52,636 nt of DNA from Alphaproteobacteria bacterium. GTDB taxonomy: Bacteria; Pseudomonadota; Alphaproteobacteria; Rhizobiales; Devosiaceae. How positions within the stretch are numbered: the first letter of the stretch is position 1; every line of letters begins with the position of its first letter. A program made the position numbers and the translations under genes. Below the pieces are notes generated by a model that saw only the letters and a program-made list of their open reading frames with translations, did no database searches and had not been told where the DNA came from. The stretch is from positions 1 to 52,636 of the forward strand of contig JAHJWO010000014.1 in NCBI GenBank assembly GCA_018828145.1. The letters are read 5' to 3'. Positions 46,879 to 52,636 of this stretch are shown in pieces.

Positions 46879-48294
46879 CTATGCCCCCGGCAGGTCGATC
46901 ACCGCCCGCACCCCCGGCGCATTGTCTTCGATGCGGAAGGTGCCGCCATGGAGGCGTGTCACGGCGTCGACCAGCGACAGGCCCAGGCCGGAGCCGGGCT
47001 CGGAGCGGCTTTTTTCGAGGCGGACGAAGCGTTCGAGCACGCGCTTGCGGTCCTCCTCGGCGATGCCGGGGCCGTTGTCGGCGACTTCGATGAGCACGCG
47101 GCCGTCGTGCTGGCGCAGGCCGACGGTGATGCGCCCCTGCCCTTCCCCTTCGGGCTTGGCATATTTGACGGCATTTTCCAGCAGGTTGACCATGGCCTGG
47201 CCGATCAGCTCGCGATTGGCATGCAGGTGCACGCCTTCGACAATGGCGGTCTCCACCTCGATGCCCTCGTCTTCGGCAACTGGGCCATAGAGTTCGGCCA
47301 CGTCGGCGACGACGGCGCTGACATCGACGTCGCTGAGGGCTCCGGAGGGGGCGCCCGCCTCGGCCCGGGCGATCATCAGCAGGGCGTTGAAGGTCTGAAT
47401 CAGCCGGTCGCTCTCGGCAATGGTGGTTTCAAGCGCCTGGCGGCGGGCTTCGTCGTCGGCCCCCTCGCGCAGTGCGGATTCTGCCTGGTTGCGCAGCCGG
47501 GTCAGCGGCGTCTTGAGGTCATGCGCGACATTGTCGGTGACCTGCTTGAGGCCCTGCAGCAATTGCTCGATGCGATCGAGCATGGCGTTGAGATTGGTGG
47601 CGAGGCCATCGAATTCGTCATTGCGCCGGGTCACCGGAACGCGCTCGGAGAGATTGCCTGACATGATCTTGGTCGAGGTATCGCGGATCGTATCGATGCG
47701 CTTGAGCACGCGGCGCGCGGTGACGCCGCCGGCAATGATGGAAAAGAGGATGATGCCGAGCACGCCGAACAGGAAGCTCTGCACGATGATGGCCGAAAAG
47801 CCGCGGCGTTCGACCACGTCGCGGCCGACAACGAGCCGCATGCCATTGCTCAGCTCCACCGAACGGACCACGGCAAAGCCGGATTTTTCCGGCCGTGGCG
47901 GAGCGTTCTCGTCGGGCGGATCGATGAAGGGGTTGGCACGCTCATAGTCGAAGCTGTGGATGCCCGGCTCGATCAGCACATTGGCGGGAATGTCGGTGAC
48001 ATTGCCGAGCAGGTATTGCCCGCTGGCGTCGCCGAGATAGTAGACGCCCGGCCCCGGCGCGCGGGAAATCCGCTCCAGCGCGAAGGCCAGGGCCCGCACG
48101 CCCTGATTGGCATCGATGCGCTGGAAGACGCGGACCTCGCGGTCGATGTCATCGGCCTGCTGGCGCTGGATCAGCACGCTGGACTGCCAGGTGATGAAGG
48201 CCAGCAGCAGGATGGCGAACAGCGAAAAGATGAGGATGAACGTCGCCGTCAGCCTGACCGTGGAGGTGCGCCAGAGTTGCAGGAAGCGGTTCAA
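46879..48294 (-). CDS. Sensor histidine kinase with HAMP domain
   Basis: This 471-residue kinase has two membrane helices (about 14-36 and 170-190) around a periplasmic sensor of about 130 residues. HAMP, HisKA with H258 in VAHDLKTPLTRLR, and the ATPase (NLLENAVKYA, DNGPGIAEED, GSGLGLSLV) follow. The start is a TTG three bases after the regulator stop codon. It is the cognate partner of the OmpR-type regulator. Proximity to degP suggests that the pair senses envelope stress, which is inference from context. Confidence 0.92.
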   Translation of the reverse strand: MNRFLQLWRTSTVRLTATFILIFSLFAILLLAFITWQSSVLIQRQQADDIDREVRVFQRIDANQGVRALAFALERISRAPGPGVYYLGDASGQYLLGNVTDIPANVLIEPGIHSFDYERANPFIDPPDENAPPRPEKSGFAVVRSVELSNGMRLVVGRDVVERRGFSAIIVQSFLFGVLGIILFSIIAGGVTARRVLKRIDTIRDTSTKIMSGNLSERVPVTRRNDEFDGLATNLNAMLDRIEQLLQGLKQVTDNVAHDLKTPLTRLRNQAESALREGADDEARRQALETTIAESDRLIQTFNALLMIARAEAGAPSGALSDVDVSAVVADVAELYGPVAEDEGIEVETAIVEGVHLHANRELIGQAMVNLLENAVKYAKPEGEGQGRITVGLRQHDGRVLIEVADNGPGIAEEDRKRVLERFVRLEKSRSEPGSGLGLSLVDAVTRLHGGTFRIEDNAPGVRAVIDLPGA

Positions 48295-48297
48295 GGC

Positions 48298-48969
48298 CTA
48301 CTCGCGGATCATGTAGCCGGCGCCGCGCACGGTGTGCAGCAGCGGGGAAGCGTGGCCCTTGTCGATCTTGGAGCGCAGGCGCGACATGTGCACGTCGATG
48401 ACATTGGTCTGCGGATCGAAGTGATAGTCCCAGACATTTTCGAGCAGCATGGTGCGGGTCACCACCTTGCCGGCATTCTTCATCAGATATTCGAGCAGGC
48501 GGAATTCGCGCGGCTGCAGCAGGATGGTCTCGCCGTCGCGCTCGACCTTGCGGGAGAGCCGGTCGAGCGCCAGCCCGCCCACCTGGTAGCTGGTGGCCGC
48601 TTCGGAGGGGCTGGAGCGGCGGGCCAGCACTTCGACCCGGGCGAGCAGCTCGGTGAAGGCATAGGGCTTGGTGAGATAGTCGTCGCCACCGGCGCGCAGC
48701 CCGGTGACCCTGTCGTCCACTTCGCCCAGGGCAGAAAGGATGAGCACGGGGGTCTTGTCGTCCTCGGCGCGCAGCGACTCAACGATGGAGAGGCCGTCGC
48801 GGCGAGGCAGCATGCGATCGACGATGAGCACGTCGTAATCCATGCCCGAAGCCATGGCATAGCCGGTTTCGCCGTCGGCGGCGTGGTGGGTAATGTGTCC
48901 GGCCTCGTCGAGGGCCTGGATCAGGTAGCTCGCGGCCTCGCGATCATCTTCGATCAGCAAAATCTTCAC
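48298..48969 (-). CDS. OmpR-family response regulator
   Basis: This 223-residue regulator has a receiver domain with phospho-acceptor D51 (DVLIVDRMLPRRDG), acidic pair E7-D8-D9 and the conserved lysine in LTKPYAF. A winged-helix DNA-binding domain follows (LQPREFRLLEYLMKN, RTMLLENVWDYHF). Its start is GTG with GGAG 7 bases upstream. It forms an operon with the kinase 3 bases downstream. Targets are unknown; degP upstream is the natural candidate. Confidence 0.95.
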   Translation of the reverse strand: MKILLIEDDREAASYLIQALDEAGHITHHAADGETGYAMASGMDYDVLIVDRMLPRRDGLSIVESLRAEDDKTPVLILSALGEVDDRVTGLRAGGDDYLTKPYAFTELLARVEVLARRSSPSEAATSYQVGGLALDRLSRKVERDGETILLQPREFRLLEYLMKNAGKVVTRTMLLENVWDYHFDPQTNVIDVHMSRLRSKIDKGHASPLLHTVRGAGYMIRE

Positions 48970-48997
48970 CGCGACGCTCCACGTGACACCGATGTTT

Positions 48998-49113
48998 CAG
49001 TCGACACCCTCCCCCTTGTGGGGAGGGATCAAGGTGGGGGTGTTTAGCCCATATATTGGGGCTCTCGCACCCCCTCCCAACCTCCCCCATCAAGGGGGAG
49101 GTGTCGTTCGGCG
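48998..49113. repeat. Long palindromic repeat family R1, copy 3
   Basis: Nearly identical in outline to 41797-41906. Starts CAGTCGACACCCTCCCCC and ends CATCAAGGGGGAGGTGTCG. It fills most of the 178-base gap between degP and the response regulator gene. Confidence 0.82.
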
Positions 49114-49147
49114 GTTATGGCACCCTGGTGCCATAACCAAGCTTAAC

Positions 49148-50686
49148 TTATTCGCTCAGCGGCAGACCAATGAAGGTGTCATTGCCGTCGCGGCTGGCCT
49201 TGACCAGGGCGGTGTTCCGCCCCTGCGCCTTGACTGCATCGAGGGCTGCCTCGAATTCCTCGACCGTGTTCACCGGGGTGTTGTTGACCTCGAGGATCGC
49301 GTCACCAACGGCGAGGCCCTTTTCGGCCGCAGCCGATTCAGGATCGACATTCTGGATCAGCAGACCGCCCGAACCGTCAGCATTGGGCACCAGGGTCAGG
49401 CCAACGCTGGATTCTTCCGGCAGCGGAGCCTCGGGGACCGGCGGCTGGGCCGGATCGGCCTGGGCGGCGGCTTCCTCGTTCAGCGTACCGAGCTGGACCG
49501 AGAGCGTGGTCTCGGCGCCATCGCGCCAGACGGTCAGCTCGACGGTCGAGTCGGGGGACTTGCCGGCAATGGTGCGGCTGAGGTCGAGCGCGTCATCGAT
49601 CGGGTCACCGTCAACGGCGGTGATGATGTCGCCCGACTTGACGCCGGCCGGACCGGCCGGGCCGTCCTCGGCCACGTTGCTGACAATGGCGCCCTTGGCT
49701 TCCGCCAGGCCCGCACCATCGGCGATGTCACGGTTCACGTCCTGGATGCCGACGCCGAGATAGCCGCGGGTGACCGAGCCATCTTCGATGAGCTGCTGGA
49801 CGATGCCCTTGACGGTGGCCGCCGGGATGGCGAAGGCGATGCCGACATTGCCGCCATTGGGCGAATAGATGGCGGTATTGACGCCGACCACTTCACCCTT
49901 GGTGTTGAAGGCCGGGCCGCCCGAATTACCGGTATTCACGGCCGCGTCGATCTGCAGGAAATCGCCATAGTTGGAGCCGCCGATATTACGGCCGGAACCG
50001 GAGATGACGCCCACGGTGACGGTGCCGCCAAGGCCGAAGGGATTGCCCACGGCAACCACCCAGTCGCCAACGCGGCTGGATTCGGTCTCGAAATTGACGA
50101 AAGGCAGGTCGGTGCCTTCGATCTTGACCACGGCCAGATCGGTGCGCTCGTCGGTGCCGACGATCTCGGCTTCCTGCTCGGTGCCGTCATCGAACACGAC
50201 GGTAACCTTGGTGGCATTCTCGACGACGTGATTGTTGGTGACGATATAGCCGTCAGCCGAAATCACGAAGCCCGAGCCTGCCGCCATAAACTGGCGGGGG
50301 GAGGGCTCCTGGCCGCCACGGGGGCCCTGCTGGCCGAACTGGTCACCGAACTGGTCGAAGAAGTCCCGGAAGGGATGGCCCTCAGGCAGGTCGGGGAAAT
50401 CGAAATTGAACTCGCGGCCGCCGCCGCGCTGCATGGCGCGCGGGCTTTCCTCGGCCTCGACGAGGATGGACACCACGGCCGGCTTGACCGCTTCCACAAG
50501 GTCGGCAAAGCCGGCCTGGGGCTGGACAGCCTCTGGAACGACGATCTGGGCAGCGTTCTGCACCTGGGCAGTGGCCGTCTGGCCAGTCATGACAAAGGCG
50601 GTTGAAACTCCGCCGATACCAACCAGCAGCGCCAGGGCAGAGGCCCCGAGCCAGCGGCTGGTACGCTTCAGAATGGTCGAGCGCAT
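49148..50686 (-). CDS. degP: Do-family periplasmic serine protease DegP
   Basis: This 512-residue envelope quality-control protease has a signal peptide at residues 1-40 (hydrophobic ALALLVGIGGVSTAF, cleavage near ATA|Q). A trypsin-like domain carries His in VTNNHVV, Asp in ERTDLAVVKI and Ser in NTGNSGGPAFN. Two PDZ domains follow (about 285-380 and 410-505). A charged FNFDFPDLPEG... region before the protease is typical of rhizobial DegP. AAGGAG precedes the ATG. It lies upstream of a two-component pair and downstream of the ccm genes. Confidence 0.95.
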   Translation of the reverse strand: MRSTILKRTSRWLGASALALLVGIGGVSTAFVMTGQTATAQVQNAAQIVVPEAVQPQAGFADLVEAVKPAVVSILVEAEESPRAMQRGGGREFNFDFPDLPEGHPFRDFFDQFGDQFGQQGPRGGQEPSPRQFMAAGSGFVISADGYIVTNNHVVENATKVTVVFDDGTEQEAEIVGTDERTDLAVVKIEGTDLPFVNFETESSRVGDWVVAVGNPFGLGGTVTVGVISGSGRNIGGSNYGDFLQIDAAVNTGNSGGPAFNTKGEVVGVNTAIYSPNGGNVGIAFAIPAATVKGIVQQLIEDGSVTRGYLGVGIQDVNRDIADGAGLAEAKGAIVSNVAEDGPAGPAGVKSGDIITAVDGDPIDDALDLSRTIAGKSPDSTVELTVWRDGAETTLSVQLGTLNEEAAAQADPAQPPVPEAPLPEESSVGLTLVPNADGSGGLLIQNVDPESAAAEKGLAVGDAILEVNNTPVNTVEEFEAALDAVKAQGRNTALVKASRDGNDTFIGLPLSE

Positions 50687-50828
50687 ATAAATCTCCTTCG
50701 CAAGCCCTCAACAGCTTGTGGGGGCTAGATATGGAACGAGTGAGCTTTCTGCGAGGTTGCGCCAACATTAAACCTTGGCAATGTTGGCGGCGGGAATGGG
50801 GCAGACCGGCGCTGCGACTGGGGGAGGA

Positions 50829-50877
50829 AACCTCTCCCGTTTACGGGAAGACCACGCGAAAGCGTGGTGGAGAGGTG
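50829..50877. repeat. Three-way junction-like repeat with a GNRA-type loop
   Basis: CCTCTCC (50831-50837) pairs with GGAGAGG (50869-50875). Inside it are CCCGT-tt-ACGGG (50836-50847) and CCACGC-GAAA-GCGTGG (50852-50867). The second stem carries a GAAA tetraloop. The layout is a three-way junction. It lies between ccmH and degP. Confidence 0.65.
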
Positions 50878-50936
50878 TGCAGCAGGCGCAGGCAGGGGTG
50901 GTCATGCACACCGTCGTGCTAGCGGCTCTCCCTCCA

Positions 50937-50976
50937 CCGCCTAAAGGCGGTCCCCCTCCCCCGCAGGCGGGGGAGG
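50937..50976. repeat. Two adjacent palindromes between ccmH and degP
   Basis: CCGCC-taaa-GGCGG (50937-50950) is followed by CCTCCCCCGC and GCGGGGGAGG (50955-50976). They end 20 bases past the ccmH stop, so they may terminate the ccm operon. The 310-base gap holds no gene. Confidence 0.7.
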
Positions 50977-50996
50977 TTGGGCGTCGAGCGTAGGGG

Positions 50997-51437
50997 CTAC
51001 TTCAGCTCGTCCAAAGCCGCCTGCTCTTCGGCACTCAAACCCGATTCGACCGTCCGCCGCTTGCGGCCGACCACAAACAGCGTGCCCAGCCCCGCGAACA
51101 GCAAGACCGGTGCGGCGACCCACAGCAGAATGGTGTGGCCCCCTACCCGCGGATTGAGCAGGACATATTCGCCATAGCGGTCGACGAGGAACTGCCGCAC
51201 CGCTTCATCGCTGTCGCCGGCCACCAGCCGCTCGCGCACCAGCACGCGCAAGTCCTTGGCCAAGTCGGCGTCGCTGTCGTCGATCGACTGGTTCTGGCAG
51301 ACGAGGCAGCGCAGGCCGGCCGAGATGTCGCGCGCGCGCTGTTCCAGCACCGGATCGGGCAGGATCTCCTCGGGGCTGAGCGCCGCGACGGGAGCCGCGA
51401 GCAGCAGGGCGATCAGCAGCGCGCGCAGCCAGGTCAT
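50997..51437 (-). CDS. ccmH: Cytochrome c-type biogenesis protein CcmH/CycL
   Basis: It is a thiol-reducing component of system I cytochrome c maturation that keeps apocytochrome c reduced for haem attachment. The 146-residue protein has a signal peptide (residues 1-19), the redox motif RCLVCQNQS with C44 and C47, and a membrane helix at about residues 103-123. Length fits the short CcmH/CycL form. Its start overlaps the ccmF stop by 4 bases. Confidence 0.95.
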   Translation of the reverse strand: MTWLRALLIALLLAAPVAALSPEEILPDPVLEQRARDISAGLRCLVCQNQSIDDSDADLAKDLRVLVRERLVAGDSDEAVRQFLVDRYGEYVLLNPRVGGHTILLWVAAPVLLFAGLGTLFVVGRKRRTVESGLSAEEQAALDELK

Positions 51438-52636
51438 TGCGCGGCCTCCGTGACGGGCCGGGCGGCACGGCGCGGGGCACCGACGCGCAGCTTTCGGTCG
51501 GTCAGCGACAGGATGCCTGCCAGCGCCATCAGCAACGTGCCCAGCCAGATCAGGGTGATATAGGGCTTGTGCCAGACGCGGATGACATGGGTGTCGTCCA
51601 GCGGCTCGCCGAGCTGCAGGTAGAGCTGGGAGAAGCCATAGGTCTCGATGGCGGCTTCGGTGGTGGGCATGCCGCTGGCGACATAGCTGCGGCGATCGGC
51701 CAGCATCTGCCGCGTGCCGCCGCCAGGGGCCGTGACGGTGAAGCGGCCCTGGTCGGAGATATAGTTCGGGCCCTGCACCTGCTGGAAGTCCTCGAAGGCG
51801 ATGGTGTAGCCGGACAGGGCCGCGCTCTCGCCCGGATTGAGCGTGGTGACCAGTTCGGTCTCCCAGGCGGTGGTGGCGACAATGCCCAGGACGGTCACGC
51901 CGACGCCAAAGTGCGCGATGGCGGTGGACCAGGCCGAGCGCGGCAGGCCGATCAGCCGGCGCATGCTCTCCCCGAAGGGAATGCGGAACAGCTTGCTGCG
52001 GTCGACCAGCTCGGCAATGGCGCCGAAGCTGACCCAGAAGCCGAGCAGCAGGCCCAGCGGGGCGAGCGAGATGGAGACCCCGCCCAGCGCCGAGACCAGG
52101 ATGGTGACAAAGATTGCCAAGGCCGCCGCGCCGATCAGCCGCTGGGCGGCGCTGACGATATCGGCGCGCTTCCAGGCCAGCAGCGGCCCGAAGGGCAGCA
52201 CCAGCAGCAGCGGCGCCATCAGCGCCCCGAAGGTGAGATTGAAGAAGGGTGCGCCGACCGAAATGCTGGTGCCGGTCAGGGCATCGAGCAGCAGCGGATA
52301 GAGCGTGCCGACCAGAACCGCACCCACCGCGGTGGCAAGGAACAGGTTGTTGAGGATCAGCGCGCCCTCGCGACTGACCGGCGCGAACAGACCGCCCTGG
52401 CGCAGGGCGGCGGCGCGCAAAGCGAAGAGGAAGAAAGCGCCGCCGATGACAATGGCCAGCAGGGTCAGGATGACGAGGCCGCGCGTGGGATCGCTGGCAA
52501 AGGTATGGACCGAGGTCAGGATGCCCGAGCGCACGAGGAAGGTGCCGAGCAGCGACAGCGAGAAGGTGATGATGGACAGAAAGATCGTCCAGATCTTGAG
52601 CGCATTGCGCTTTTCCATCACCAGCGCCGAATGCAG
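51434..52636 (-). CDS. ccmF: Cytochrome c biogenesis haem lyase CcmF/CycK (partial, N-terminus beyond the window)
   Basis: The frame is open to the last base of the window and continues past it, so only the C-terminal 400 residues are seen of about 650. The visible part has HSALVMEKRNALKIWTIFL, TFLVRSGILTSVHTFA and the cluster of membrane helices of CcmF. A downstream periplasmic loop holds the FEDFQQVQGPNYISDQG region. An internal ATG at 52621 is not the start. It joins haem to apocytochrome c with CcmH, and the two genes overlap by 4 bases. Confidence 0.95.
   Translation of the reverse strand: MHSALVMEKRNALKIWTIFLSIITFSLSLLGTFLVRSGILTSVHTFASDPTRGLVILTLLAIVIGGAFFLFALRAAALRQGGLFAPVSREGALILNNLFLATAVGAVLVGTLYPLLLDALTGTSISVGAPFFNLTFGALMAPLLLVLPFGPLLAWKRADIVSAAQRLIGAAALAIFVTILVSALGGVSISLAPLGLLLGFWVSFGAIAELVDRSKLFRIPFGESMRRLIGLPRSAWSTAIAHFGVGVTVLGIVATTAWETELVTTLNPGESAALSGYTIAFEDFQQVQGPNYISDQGRFTVTAPGGGTRQMLADRRSYVASGMPTTEAAIETYGFSQLYLQLGEPLDDTHVIRVWHKPYITLIWLGTLLMALAGILSLTDRKLRVGAPRRAARPVTEAAQ

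Overview
The window is high-GC, densely coded chromosomal DNA from an alphaproteobacterium. It is most likely a member of the Hyphomicrobiales near Devosia. This rests on the gene order ccmF-ccmH-degP-response regulator-histidine kinase-glnE, which I recall from rhizobia, on histidine kinases of the PleC/PdhS type, and on many intergenic palindromic repeats. No database search was possible, so the genus is an inference. I see no rRNA, tRNA, CRISPR array, transposase, phage gene or replication origin.

Layout. Positions 472-11254 hold housekeeping genes: glutathione reductase, a DUF2059 protein coupled to rpiA, an L,D-transpeptidase, moaA, an Lrp regulator with a VOC protein, a nuclease-like protein, a PleC-type kinase, divergent cobT/cobS and a membrane-anchored aspartic protease. 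dusA and a universal stress protein follow. Positions 12854-23721 form a sugar-acid catabolic region. An operon of substrate-binding protein, two permeases, a fused double ATPase and uronate dehydrogenase reads leftward. kdgD diverges from it, and mannonate dehydratase diverges from a GntR regulator with an SMP-30 lactonase. Together these suggest uptake of an oligosaccharide or uronide, oxidation of hexuronate to aldarolactone, lactone opening, and entry to the TCA cycle through alpha-ketoglutarate semialdehyde, with a second branch through 2-keto-3-deoxygluconate. TCATAC-type motifs recur in both divergent promoter regions and are candidate operators for the GntR protein.

Positions 23795-24506 carry two unrecognised overlapping genes in DNA of clearly lower GC. 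After them come an FGGY kinase, a type II NADH dehydrogenase, two tandem paralogous EamA transporters, a GH2 beta-mannosidase, a membrane GGDEF-EAL protein with a degenerate GGDEF motif and an intact EAL domain, and a YCII protein. Two ABC half-exporters flank a 29-residue cationic microprotein with a strong ribosome binding site.

The right part holds pepN, a PAS histidine kinase, glnE, a two-component pair, a DegP protease, and the cytochrome c maturation genes ccmH and ccmF. ccmF runs off the window edge. Several families of dispersed palindromic repeats occupy the intergenic spaces, and some copies are nearly 100 bases long.
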